Positions 9,501 to 18,714 of a stretch of DNA of 43,566 bases are shown piece by piece. Where the stretch lies: positions 6,127-49,692 of the forward strand of contig WKLE02002351.1 in NCBI GenBank assembly GCA_014885115.2. The letters are read 5' to 3'. Every line of letters starts with the position of its first letter. The first letter of the stretch is position 1. The notes beneath the pieces were generated by a model. That model worked only from the letters and a program-made list of their open reading frames with translations. It was not told the DNA's origin and searched no databases. The translations under genes were made by a program, and so were the position numbers. Source of the stretch: Asterionellopsis glacialis. Its lineage: Eukaryota; Bacillariophyta; Plagiogrammaphyceae; Rhaphoneidales; Asterionellopsidaceae.

Positions 9501-12500
9501 TCGAAAACAAGCTACGATCAGAGTTTGGTAATGAAAAGAAGAGTGCCGTTGATGGGGCTATCTCCAAAACTAAACAAGATCTTGAACAAGAGACCGCCAA
9601 GATGATTGCCTTAACGAGAAAAGACGTAGAAAACAAACTTCGTCTTGAGTTCGAGAATAAAAGCAAGACAGCTGTTGATGAGGCTGTTTCTCAAACCAAA
9701 CATCATCTAGCAATAGAGACCTCCAAGGCGATCGCTGCGACAAGAACAGATGTAGAAAGTAAACTTCGACTTCAATTTGAGAACAAAAGGAAGATCGCTG
9801 TTGAAGAAGCTATTTCTAAAACTAAAAAAGATCTTGAACAGGATACTAAGAAAGCAATCATAAGCACACGAGTAGATATTGAAAAAAAGCTTCGTCTTGA
9901 GTTTGAGAATGAAAGAAGAACTGCCGTTGATGAGGCAGTTTCTCAAATCAAGCAAGATATGCAACAAGAAGTTGATAGAGCAATCACCGACACACAGACG
10001 CAGGTTGAAAGAAAACTTCGTCTTGAGTTCGATCAAGAGAGAAAGAATGCTATCGAAGAAACTACGTCTAAAACCAGACTTATTATGGAACGCGAGATAG
10101 ATAAAGCAATCTCTGATACACGATTAGAGGTCAATAACAAACTTCGAATTGAATATGAAAGCAAGAAAATTAGTGCTGTCGAAGACGCGATCTCTCGAAC
10201 CAAACAAGATCTTAAACAGGAAACTGCCAAGGCCATTGCTGAAGCACAATCAGAGACGGAAAATAAACTTCGAATGGAGTTTGAAGACGAGAAAATGCTT
10301 GCCGTCAAAGAGGCTGTCACTCAAACTAAACAAGAATTGGAGCATGAGATAGACAGGGCTGTTGTTAAAGTGAGATCCGAAGTCGAACGCAAACTTAGTC
10401 TTGAACACGAGAAACAAAAAAAGAATGCCGTTGAAGAGGCCGTTTCTCAAACAACACAACGTCTTGAGCAAGATACTGCCAAATCAATCGCAGATACAAG
10501 AGCCGAAGTCGAACGAAACTTACGCCTTGAGTTTGATCGTGAAAAGCAGAATGTCATCGAAGAAGCTGAACGTAAATTGAAGAAAACAATTATTGATACT
10601 AGGGCAGAATTCGAGCAAATGCTTCGTCAACATTTTGAGGAAGAGAAAAGAATAGCAATTGATAATGCAGTTTATCAAGTCACACATAAACTTAAGGACG
10701 AGTCGAAGAAAGCAATTTCCGAATCCACAAAAGAGGTTGAAGACAAGCTTCGTCGTGAGTTTGAGGTGGAAAAGACAAATGCACTCCAGGAAGCTGCGTT
10801 GCGAGCTAAGCGCGATCTTGGACATGATGTGGAAAATGCAATTATTCAAACAAAGAAAGAAGTTGAAGAAAAACTCCGTGTTGAATTTGAAAAGGATAAG
10901 AAGAAAGCCATCGAAGACAACATCAATAAGGCAACTGCTGAAACAAGAATGGATGTCGAAAAAAGAATGCTTCAAGAGTTAAGGGAAGAGAAAAAGGCAG
11001 CCGTTGACGAAGCAGTTTCTCAGACCAAACGTGATTTTGAAGTGGATATGAATAGAGCTGTTAATGCAGCAAGAAAAGAGGTCGAAGAGATGTTGCGCTT
11101 TGAGTTTGAAGCCATGAAGAAAACTATTGTCGAAGACGCGCTTTCACAGACTGAAAAGATAACACACGATTTTGAGAACGCTATGAACAAGACAATCGCT
11201 GAAACTAGAATTGAAGTCGAACAATCACTTCGTCTGGAATTCGAGGATGAGAAAAAGAAAGCAATCGAAAAGGCTCTGTCTGAAAAAGAGCAAACTTCCT
11301 CAAAACGAGACGATGATGTGAACAAAGCACTTTCAGAGACAAGAAAGGATTTCGAGAACAAACTTCGACTCGAAAGAGAGCTGAGGTCAGCCAGAGCTAA
11401 AGCGAGACAAGAGGAAATGTTGGATCTTGAAAGCATGTTTAACTTACAAATTGCCAACGCTGATGCTGACAAAAGACAAGCAATCGCAGCCGCAGTTAAA
11501 AAAGCAAACGAGCTGGCCAAAAATAGTGCCGAAGAATTTCGCCGTGCTGCAGCCAGAGAGAAGGAAAGAGCCGTAGAGGCTGCAATCAGGGAAGCAACCA
11601 TCCAGACTAAATCTGACTTGGAAGAAAGGCACAGTCTTGATATCGTGCAGGCGCAGCTAGAACAGAAGGAAATATACGAAAAAATGTTGCAAGAAGCTCA
11701 GATCTTGGCTGAGACTCAACTAGAGGAGGCACTATCCATGGCTTCTCGGGAGAAGCAAAAAGCTATGAATATTGCAATCGAAGCAGCTATCCGTCAAACG
11801 AAAGAAGATATGGAGGGAAAACATTCCTTAGAAATCATGAATGTACAAATGGCGCAGCACGAAAAAACAGAGCAGGCTTTGCAACGCGTTCGTGAATCTG
11901 CAAGGATACAAATGGAAGAAGCTCTCCTTACAGCGTCTCGAGAGAAAGAGAAAGAAATGGCAAAGGCGGTCAGAAAAGCAATTCTCAATACTCAAGACAA
12001 ACATCAGATGGAGATCATTCAGGTAAAGGTCGAACAAAAAGAAATAATGGAAAAGGCAATAAAGGAAGAACGCGTTTCGGCACAAATCTTGTTGGAAGAA
12101 ACTCTTTTGAATGCGGCATCCAAACAAGAGCTTGCTATAAAGAGTGCAATTCAGGAAATCCTCGCTGTGGTGCAGAAGGCTATCGATGGCCGTTTAGAAA
12201 ATATTCGTGACCTCCATTTGCAGTACTGTTCGGAGCAAGAAATGAAAAGATTGGCATTTCTAAAAGAAAATATAGATGCACTCAGAGAGAAACCATTGGA
12301 GACAAAAGAAAATATGGATGCGCTCAGAGAGAAACCACTCGAGATACAAGCGAGTCTTGAAAGGCTCCAAAGTGTTAACAAATACTCCATGAAAGACAAG
12401 AAAACGACGCCGTCTAAGATCTCACATCACAGGAGCACTTCTTTACCAGATTTCGATGTCAACGTGTCAGACATCGATAATACATCAGGCAGCCCTAACG

Positions 12501-13669
12501 GCTCAGCTGTATGGGCGCCGAGCCAAATGAAGATGTCTAGTGAATATGGACGGCCAGCGAAGGAAAATACCACTTCACCTTCAGGGGCTTCGCAGCGGCA
12601 AGCTAGATCTTTGCCAGATCTAAGTGACAGCATATCAGACTTGGATACTATACCGGACAGCTCAATTAGATCAATTGTCAGGGCACCGAGCGGAAAGACA
12701 GTGTTTAGTGACGATGGGCTAAAGCTTTATGTTGACGATAATAATGAAAATGATTTTGCTGAAGCCGTTATAAAAGAGGAACACCCACCTTCAATGTCAA
12801 AGAAAATCGATACAGTAATATCAAAAGGGAAAGCATCTTCATTTTTGATGAAGTTTTCTTCGCTTGGAAGGTCCAGAAGGACGACAAAATCTACACAGAG
12901 TAGAGAGAGTTTGGAAAGAAATGACATACGTATAATGATACTCAATTTACCGGTTACGACGGATATCCGTCAAATGATCCATTCTTTGGGTGGTACTTTG
13001 CTGGTGGACCTTCAAGATACCTCATCTGCAACTCATGTCATAGCTGGAGATGCTGACCATTCTATAAGGCGTACACCTAAAATGATGATTGCTTTTTCTG
13101 TAACATCGAAGATTCTTCACTTAGATTGGTTGTTAGATTCGTACAAGCAAAAACGATTTCAGGAAACTGGCCACTATCTGTTACTGAAGGATGGAAACGC
13201 CGAGAGCAAGTACAGATTTTCCTTAAAACAAACTCTTCAAGAAGGCGGTGAAAGAAGAAAAGAAGGAGGTTTACTGAAGGGTTGGTTTGTAGTCTTTTGC
13301 AAGGGAGTCGCTGGTAACAAGGCTCCCAATGAACACGAATTGCGATGTATGGTGGAAGCTGCAGGTGGACAGATCATTCCTTTGCCAGAAATTTCTTCCA
13401 TTGCGCCAGATGTTGCTGCAAAGGCGATTGTCATTATCAGTGATCCTGTTCTTCCTGGCCAGATATCTGGCCCAATTGAAAAGATAGCTGAGGTAGGGGG
13501 AGGAGTCTTCAGTACTACTTGGCTCTTTGATTCCTTTTTCCACCAGAAACTTGTGGGTATGAAACTGCGTAGAAAGTTGGAAACGGAAATGACATCGAAT
13601 TATGAACCTTCTGTGTTGACACCCCGAAGTATAAATAATGTTCAAAGTTTTGAATCGCCGTTCCATTGA
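6503..13669 (+). CDS. Giant coiled-coil protein with 42-residue repeats and C-terminal tandem BRCT domains
   Basis: This single exon encodes 2388 aa. Residues 1-140 are Ser/Thr-rich and disordered. Residues about 170-1960 are almost uninterrupted charged coiled coil. Residues 615-1627 hold about 25 tandem copies of a 42-residue unit (consensus IADTRxEVExKLRLEFE-EKKxAVxEAVSxTKQDLEQ-TAKA), exactly six heptads each. A Ser-rich linker (about 1960-2130) contains two copies of a SLPD...SDID/SDLD module. The tail has two BRCT domains (about 2141-2225 and 2262-2372) with signature Trp2209 and Trp2340. The inter-domain pattern (RRTPK, LDWLLDS, KYRFSLKQTL) matches the MDC1/PTIP/Rtt107 class that reads phosphoserine peptides in DNA-damage signalling, and Lys2193 fits the phosphate-binding lysine. 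A structural scaffold bridging phosphorylated chromatin or a spindle structure is inference. Confidence 0.85.
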   Translation: MHCGACEIPAYDTIATPKQSLRKNNKKSLPGYSLADDATETSSEIGITSIAVPPLSIHRRQSTILESPGIQSSLAGLRFAASASFTDDIFTTSPDSESGRIPPDSSEDRITNPTLGEYNVSPSRNEYPDNNHTTENFKMESIEVIHQHDGVTEIQKTWENTGAINEEYLECTLQARSSESLSYDKHEHAMRALNKKWDSAFLKSQKDKNQMEFQLREMESRYIKKLAEVKRSLVAEKKLSLENEKNLTKRNTEMERSLAATESMYAEKFDGIIKQLEQIKQQKKDDFEKAEIAHKAEKEKALADLRSELGRLSDDEKLQIELDRVRTQEREMANLSLEKLREIHITEKKELKKSLEEAAESAREEANQKAQNDIEELKARTNEEQAKAVQQAISKFLEAREQLCNKHQEEKEQLQKEAQQSLQNQKHEFEKEKSSNLWKMELLVSEAESTLKKTKESYENEIAALQISHKEELKNSRESLNSEKQELEHEKEKYLKQIEEMRFEMEAEKQLSVHEAIQKERGIAKALKEESSKLKDELLGLKMEHKTQLDQLSTNIQSEKLEIEQMYADKIESLKLDKDSQIAKLLKEKESIVKEFKIQAEQTAIDHQNKSNEAVADTRTQVECKLRLEFEKERKTAVESAVSEAKQDFKQEMQSALTESRAKVESELRREFDNERKIAVEEAVSQTKHYLEQDTSKAIADTRIEVESNLRLEFEREKKSAVEYAICQTRKEMERKLDRAVADTQTEVKSKLSLKFEDEKKSAIDEAVSRAEQDLEQKTARAIADTRLEVEERLYIEFKNERKIAVEEAVSQTKHYLEQDTLKAIADTQAAVESKLRLEFEDEKKSAIEYAICQTKQDLERDTNKAIAEARAEVESRLRLEFGDEKKSAVDEAVSKTKQDMEQKTAKAITDTRLEVEERLHLEFENERKIAVEEAVSRTMKDMELKLERAVRETRTEVNNKLRLEFEDEKKKAIGDAVSKTKQDLEHETAKAILDTRAEVENKLRSEFGNEKKSAVDGAISKTKQDLEQETAKMIALTRKDVENKLRLEFENKSKTAVDEAVSQTKHHLAIETSKAIAATRTDVESKLRLQFENKRKIAVEEAISKTKKDLEQDTKKAIISTRVDIEKKLRLEFENERRTAVDEAVSQIKQDMQQEVDRAITDTQTQVERKLRLEFDQERKNAIEETTSKTRLIMEREIDKAISDTRLEVNNKLRIEYESKKISAVEDAISRTKQDLKQETAKAIAEAQSETENKLRMEFEDEKMLAVKEAVTQTKQELEHEIDRAVVKVRSEVERKLSLEHEKQKKNAVEEAVSQTTQRLEQDTAKSIADTRAEVERNLRLEFDREKQNVIEEAERKLKKTIIDTRAEFEQMLRQHFEEEKRIAIDNAVYQVTHKLKDESKKAISESTKEVEDKLRREFEVEKTNALQEAALRAKRDLGHDVENAIIQTKKEVEEKLRVEFEKDKKKAIEDNINKATAETRMDVEKRMLQELREEKKAAVDEAVSQTKRDFEVDMNRAVNAARKEVEEMLRFEFEAMKKTIVEDALSQTEKITHDFENAMNKTIAETRIEVEQSLRLEFEDEKKKAIEKALSEKEQTSSKRDDDVNKALSETRKDFENKLRLERELRSARAKARQEEMLDLESMFNLQIANADADKRQAIAAAVKKANELAKNSAEEFRRAAAREKERAVEAAIREATIQTKSDLEERHSLDIVQAQLEQKEIYEKMLQEAQILAETQLEEALSMASREKQKAMNIAIEAAIRQTKEDMEGKHSLEIMNVQMAQHEKTEQALQRVRESARIQMEEALLTASREKEKEMAKAVRKAILNTQDKHQMEIIQVKVEQKEIMEKAIKEERVSAQILLEETLLNAASKQELAIKSAIQEILAVVQKAIDGRLENIRDLHLQYCSEQEMKRLAFLKENIDALREKPLETKENMDALREKPLEIQASLERLQSVNKYSMKDKKTTPSKISHHRSTSLPDFDVNVSDIDNTSGSPNGSAVWAPSQMKMSSEYGRPAKENTTSPSGASQRQARSLPDLSDSISDLDTIPDSSIRSIVRAPSGKTVFSDDGLKLYVDDNNENDFAEAVIKEEHPPSMSKKIDTVISKGKASSFLMKFSSLGRSRRTTKSTQSRESLERNDIRIMILNLPVTTDIRQMIHSLGGTLLVDLQDTSSATHVIAGDADHSIRRTPKMMIAFSVTSKILHLDWLLDSYKQKRFQETGHYLLLKDGNAESKYRFSLKQTLQEGGERRKEGGLLKGWFVVFCKGVAGNKAPNEHELRCMVEAAGGQIIPLPEISSIAPDVAAKAIVIISDPVLPGQISGPIEKIAEVGGGVFSTTWLFDSFFHQKLVGMKLRRKLETEMTSNYEPSVLTPRSINNVQSFESPFH
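8345..11383 (+). repeat. About 25 tandem 126-bp (42-residue) units inside the coiled-coil gene
   Basis: The first 17 units are exactly 126 bp each (8345-10486) with no indels. Later units are more divergent, and some are shortened to about 32-34 residues or lengthened to about 45. Neighbouring units also show a three-unit higher-order pattern: units 2/5, 3/6, 4/7 and 5/8 are the most alike. This indicates unequal exchange or block duplication of 378 bp. Confidence 0.9.
12266..12343 (+). repeat. Short duplicated module at the end of the coiled coil
   Basis: The peptide ENIDALREKPLETK is followed at once by ENMDALREKPLEIQ, a 14-residue tandem duplication marking the transition from coiled coil to the disordered linker. 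Confidence 0.7.
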
Positions 13670-14046
13670 ATTATTAGAGAGCAATTGACGAGATAGTAAT
13701 TGGTGAGTCGCAACGAGGCATCAAACTCATGATCGAAAAGGTCGCCATTACAACACCAAACCTCTGAAAGAGACATATTGACGAGACTAGCTGCCTCATC
13801 ATTGGTGAACCAATGGCATTATGTTGTATTAGTTGATCAGTAGGGGCTGACTCTGTCCACTCAAGTTAGTGTATCGTCATCCATGGCTATGTAGACAACA
13901 TGTTGCTGAAAAGAGACAAATTCTAATTGTAATTTTGTTAAAATAATGTTATGATTGATAAGAATAAGTAGATTTTTCTCTTTTTCCTAAAAAATATGAG
14001 TGATTCTCTTCTCTTTCACTTACTGGGAGTGCTTTCATCATGGTCT
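13670..14046. other. Convergent 3' region between the BRCT gene and the CLC gene
   Basis: No gene is seen. A loose direct repeat (ATTGACGAGA followed by a CATTGGTGA-like block) is present at about 13683 and 13778. The part near 13920-14000 is AT-rich, as expected for 3' ends and polyadenylation of both genes. Confidence 0.4.
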
Positions 14047-16864
14047 TTACGAAAATCCTACATTTTCAATGTGTGCACTTCGTCCACGAAGTAATGATTC
14101 TGACAAGGCATCTGGAAGTAAATCCTTTCTAGTAATGATGCCAACAACTTGATTGTTGTGGTTCACAACACACAAGAAACGAAGACCCAACGTACGGAAC
14201 AGACGATAAGTTCTTTGAATCGATGCAGTTTCATTGACCGTGTAGGGTGCAGTGTTAGCATACGGACGCAAGTCTAACCAACAGTTACGATCACCTGCAC
14301 GCATATCAACATCATCAATAGTAGGATACTTCGGATAGGCACGTTCAATGGTATCCCACTGAACCAAAGGTGACAAACGACGTGGTCCCAAAGCTTCACA
14401 ACCACCCTCACCATCATAATCAGCCAAATCATCTGGTGGTCCAAAGGCACGTCTTTGGAGTAACGTGCACAAGATAGAACGACTAGCCGTACCATACAAT
14501 GTACCCCCACTTGCTGTATCTACAATGGGGAAGGTTCCATGAGAACAACTACGAAGAAGGTCATACACAACGCCTGCTCGTTCTACAGGACGAAGACATT
14601 TGACTTCCGTACTCATAACTTGTCCAGCAACAATTTCATGTCGATCAGCAATAGGAGGGACATCGGATTCCAAAAAGGGAATGTTTTTGAGATGAATATG
14701 AATATCATACAAACCTTCATTGAAGACATTGCCTGTAAATCTTGCTGCCATCAATGTCAACATGAGTGGGAGTACATATTGCATATCACCGGTAGCCTCT
14801 AAAAGAATAACCGTAAGTGAAATAGTCATACGTGCCATACCACCCAACACGCCTGCTGCACCCATGAGAGCGTATGTTCCACTACCAGCAAAGGTACCAC
14901 TTGTATGATCCAATTTGTGTAGTAAATGTCCACAGAGACGTCCAAAGGCTGCACCACTTAGTAGAGAGGGGACGAACAATCCTGATGGTACTGCAATGCC
15001 ATACACAACAGTTGCCATGGCAATGTAGGGTAAGAAGAAAAGGAAGAGTGCTGCGGACGAGAATGTACTCGACGAATCACTCCCAGCCTCACGAAAGTGG
15101 AAGAGTTGTTTAATGGCTGTATCAGCATCCGTAAAGATCAGAGATGCAACTTCATTGTATTCCTTTCCTGGTTCACAACGGAATGGAACAAGTTCTTCTA
15201 CCAAGTCTTTTTCTTGATTTGACCAATCTTGCATATCAGTGGGGAGTTGAGTACAACGTCCCCATAACAATGGCATCATGAAAGAGATTGTGGATACACC
15301 CATACTTACAAGTACAACCTCCCAAAAACGACGTGCCTTGGAATGATTCACGCGTTTCATACGCCAAATGGTTAAATGTTCATTAGCAGCATTGAAGACA
15401 GCACCAATAAGTCCACCAAGGGATCCAATGATAATGAATAATAACAATTCCCAAATAGAAAAGTTAATTTCTTCACCACTGCAGTAGTTAGTAGTTAGAT
15501 GTTGAAGCAAAGAAAAGAAACAGAATAATGAGACAAACAGCAAAGGGGGAGAGGGACGCACATAGAGGATAGGAAATGTATCTCAATGGAAACAAAATAA
15601 AACAAAATACGTACGATAGATTTTTGAATTCACCAAATGAAAATAACTTTTCAACATTGGCTTCACCCCAACGTTCGTCGAAGAATTTAACAGCAAAGAG
15701 TGTACCAAGGGTAATCATGGCACAAAAGAAGGCTCTCCATGTCAATTTGGTAGACCAATAGGACGCACCCTCTTCCAAGGCAAAGAGGACACCACCGATA
15801 GGGGCACCGAATGCAGATGCAACACCCGCGGCAGCACCACAAGCTACAAAGTCACGTTTTTCCCGATCATTACGGAAATCACTAAACTTGGAAAAGGACG
15901 TATCGATACCAAACAGGTTCGTTTTGCCCTGTGATATAGCCGCAGCAACGACAGATCCTGAATGAATCATGGGTCCCTCCTTACCCACAGGTAATCCTGC
16001 GGCAACACTAAAGGTAACACCCACAACCTTACATATCAATGTTTTGATACGTACGACACGTGGTAAATCAATACCGTTCAAGAAACATTTGATTTCAGGA
16101 ATACCTGATCCACCACTGACAGGTTCAATCCATACAAACATCGATGCAATGGCCGCAAAGACTGTTTGATAAAACACGTACGTTAAAAATGCGGATCCAC
16201 CAAAAGTAAATCCAGAATTACCTGCATTTTCATTGTTTTGTGAATAACCACCATTCGTAAAGTCATCACCCTGGAATAAATCATCATTGTCTACAGCACC
16301 ATCGGCGGTACCACCCATGACACTTGCCGAGGATGTACCACCAATCGAAGAATCTCTAGAGGATGCAAATTCATCTTCCAACATGGAATAGACTTTATCA
16401 AATTTAACCTTGGACAATGCCTTACATGCATAATTGGAAATGCATGCCAAGATACCCTGCGTCACACCAATTAGAAAGGTCAAGGCCCATTTTTTCAAGG
16501 CACGCTTTTTACCTGTCGTCCACCATTGTCCACGATTTGAAAAATGAACTTGGGCCGTGTAGGCACGCCATACCTCGGACTCATCAGGTTCATAATTATG
16601 TGACTGTATCGAATCAGCAGCCTTCTTCAAGGCACGATACCTTAATTCGTTTTCCACACCATGTCCAAAGTGATGATGGTGTCCACCACTACCACCACCG
16701 TACCCATCACCACGTAATGACCCGATAGGTTCATCTCTATAAAATTCAATGTCACCATCTAGAGAATGCGAATCATCGCCATCTGACGAGGAATCATCAT
16801 CCACATGAGAATGATGGTGATGACGATTTACAGGGGGGTACGACATGACTGTAGATCGGTTCAA
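14047..16864 (-). CDS. CLC-type chloride/proton exchanger with CBS domain pair
   Basis: The spliced model is complement(join(14047..15478,15615..16864)), 893 aa. The 136-bp intron (15479-15614) has GTACGT and CTGCAG ends and splits a Ser codon, joining GEFKNL(S) to GEEINFSIWELL. CLC signatures are GSGIPEIKC (Ser at the anion site, typical of chloride rather than nitrate), GKEGPMIHSG with the gating Glu, FALEEGASYW with the proton Glu found in exchangers, and GLFVPSLLSGAAFGR. The C-terminal cytosolic part has two CBS motifs, starting near VMSTEVKCLRP and YTVNETASIQRTYRLF. The closest described group is endosomal/vacuolar ClC-6/7-like. The N terminus is His/Asp/Ser-rich, and an extra Gly/Asn/Asp-rich loop of about 60 residues follows the first helix. 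Intron retention would end the protein at 458 aa with a hydrophobic tail. Likely role: pH and chloride control in an acidic compartment. Confidence 0.92.
15479..15614 (-). other. Intron of the CLC gene (136 bp)
   Basis: Read on the minus strand, the donor is CTATC|GTACGT and the acceptor is ACTACTGCAG|TGG. The acceptor follows a long pyrimidine-rich stretch. Splicing restores a continuous CLC frame with a split Ser codon. Confidence 0.9.
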
Positions 16865-18714
16865 AAAATGAGCGTTGGCAACGAACTACTTTGCACGGAC
16901 TTTTTCTTCTTCTATACTTTGTGCTACGACAGTATGAATGCCAAACTCACAGCGAAATGACAATCAATCAAAAGTTAGATAGATTCAAAAACGCAACGCA
17001 GCTCAACCGACAAGAGGTTGGTGTTACAAGTATCCAAGATTTCTCAACTCAACTACGAGTTAAAAATAATGTTTTCTTTCTTGCTGTGTCTGCGGTCTGC
17101 GGACATGCAAGTGGCAATGCTGTAGGACCTCTAGGATCTATGGTACCCATCTGGATTTGCTCGGGAGTATGCTCGACGCTTTTTCCCTCTCTGTGAAACG
17201 AAGAAACACTAGTAGAGAGGTCTAGTGGGTGCGAAACATACACAGTACTGGTACTAGTACTACCTGTTGCTATCGGTACGGTACCCATGTACTGACTTTA
17301 GCTTCAAAATCTTGGAAGAAGTGAGTACTGGAACTAAACGTACCCCATGTACCTGGTACCAGTTACGTTGAATCTCGTACTGGTAGACTTTTGAACGCAC
17401 TGTCCGTAACTACCTGTACAATCTAAACAGAAAGTGAATAGATTGTGGATTACCGATACGAGGTACAGGTGCATGAGACAATAAGGATCTGAACAGCCTG
17501 TCAAATCTGCGACGTAATTAAGGGTATTTTGTATGTGTATATGCACGGGAGTGCCCCTCCAATCGACGTAAGCACATATTTTACTATAGTGCAAAGGTTC
17601 AAATAATTAAATTTGAATCCAATCATATGCGCGTAGAGCGATTCCCAACGCATATAATTTGAATTTTGTCACTCCTTTGGATGATTTTATGTGGCAGAAT
17701 TTTGGAATATGATATATGGGAGAGAAGAGAACCGAAAAAATAATTTGAAAAAGTTTTGACTGGAACGAACCAATTTTGAAATCTAGCAACCGTTGGCGTT
17801 AAAATAAAGTTATGTGCTGTTTATAGATATTGGCCCAATGCTGGGGTATTGTTTACGAAAAATTCCTACGTATCATGTACCAGAATCACTTGCTTAGAGT
17901 CCATGCATATACCTCAATCACACTTGAACGAACGTTACAAAGTAATATACAATAACGTAGGGTAGACGATTTACGTGAAGAATTTTTGGCTGTTGGATGT
18001 ACAATAACATCGTCAGATCGGGTATTTGGGACAGTATGAGATATTTTGATTGGTTCGGAATTGGGTCTTGAGATCACATACAGCCTGCCTCCCTCCTCCC
18101 ACACCAAACAACCCAAAACTGTGGACTGTAGAGAGCGGATATCATGCATGGTGAATGCCTCCCGAGTTAACAAACGAACTTCCAATCTCCTCTTCCAAGC
18201 ATCGGACGATCTACTTGTCGCAGGAGACACTTGGAGATAGGATCTCACCATCGTCAACACCATCTCTTGGTCCATTGCTGAAGCTCCATTGTCATTCGTC
18301 CATCCTTGATTCTACAAACACTCGTGCGTCAAGTTGTTTTTTTATTCGATAATCAAGTTTTAGCGTCCTTGTCCGAAGCTGTAAACTCTGTTCTTGAGAC
18401 CGAACAAAAGATTTATTTAAACAGAATTTGAAGAGGTCCCAAAGTTCTAAACTGTTAAAAACAGTATCCTAGCAATTGATTGAACACAAAAGCAAACAAT
18501 ACATCCCAAACATCAAAAAGTTCATCGATTTCTTCAGAATACCATTGCTTCTTGATTCGAAAACTAAGATCCTCATTTAATAAATATATATATTTTTTAA
18601 TAAAAGAGCTTCGTTCAACTCACCTCCAAATAAGCTCTTTCAAAGGAATTGAAAACAATTAGACAATAATATACACAAACAACAAACAATACGACAAGAA
18701 ATAAGAGAATCAAA
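16865..18714. other. Intergenic region between the CLC gene and the four-helix membrane gene
   Basis: Mostly no gene is seen. Positions 17244-17361 hold one of the densest GTACC/GGTACC clusters in the window, with several short palindromes. A weak minus-strand ORF lies at 17886-18275 (listed separately). Positions 18460-18714 are A-rich and lead into the next gene. Other open frames here overlap on both strands without protein-like features. Confidence 0.4.
17886..18275 (-). CDS. Doubtful small ORF, 129 aa
   Basis: An ATG-initiated frame of 129 codons has a moderately protein-like first 90 residues (mixed charged and hydrophobic, e.g. CLVWEEGGRLYVIS), but no domain is recognised. It could be an isolated small gene, an exon of a poorly resolved gene or chance. 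The following 400 bp give no convincing upstream exon. Confidence 0.2.
   Translation of the reverse strand: MDQEMVLTMVRSYLQVSPATSRSSDAWKRRLEVRLLTREAFTMHDIRSLQSTVLGCLVWEEGGRLYVISRPNSEPIKISHTVPNTRSDDVIVHPTAKNSSRKSSTLRYCILLCNVRSSVIEVYAWTLSK

Noticed and set aside
8152..12127. Many minus-strand Ser/Leu/Phe-rich frames inside the coiled-coil gene
   Set aside because: They repeat with the same 126-bp period and are antisense shadows of the Glu/Lys-rich repeats.
15479..15561. Separate small membrane protein start before the CLC second exon
   Set aside because: This hydrophobic stretch is pyrimidine-rich intron sequence; splicing at CTGCAG restores the CLC frame.
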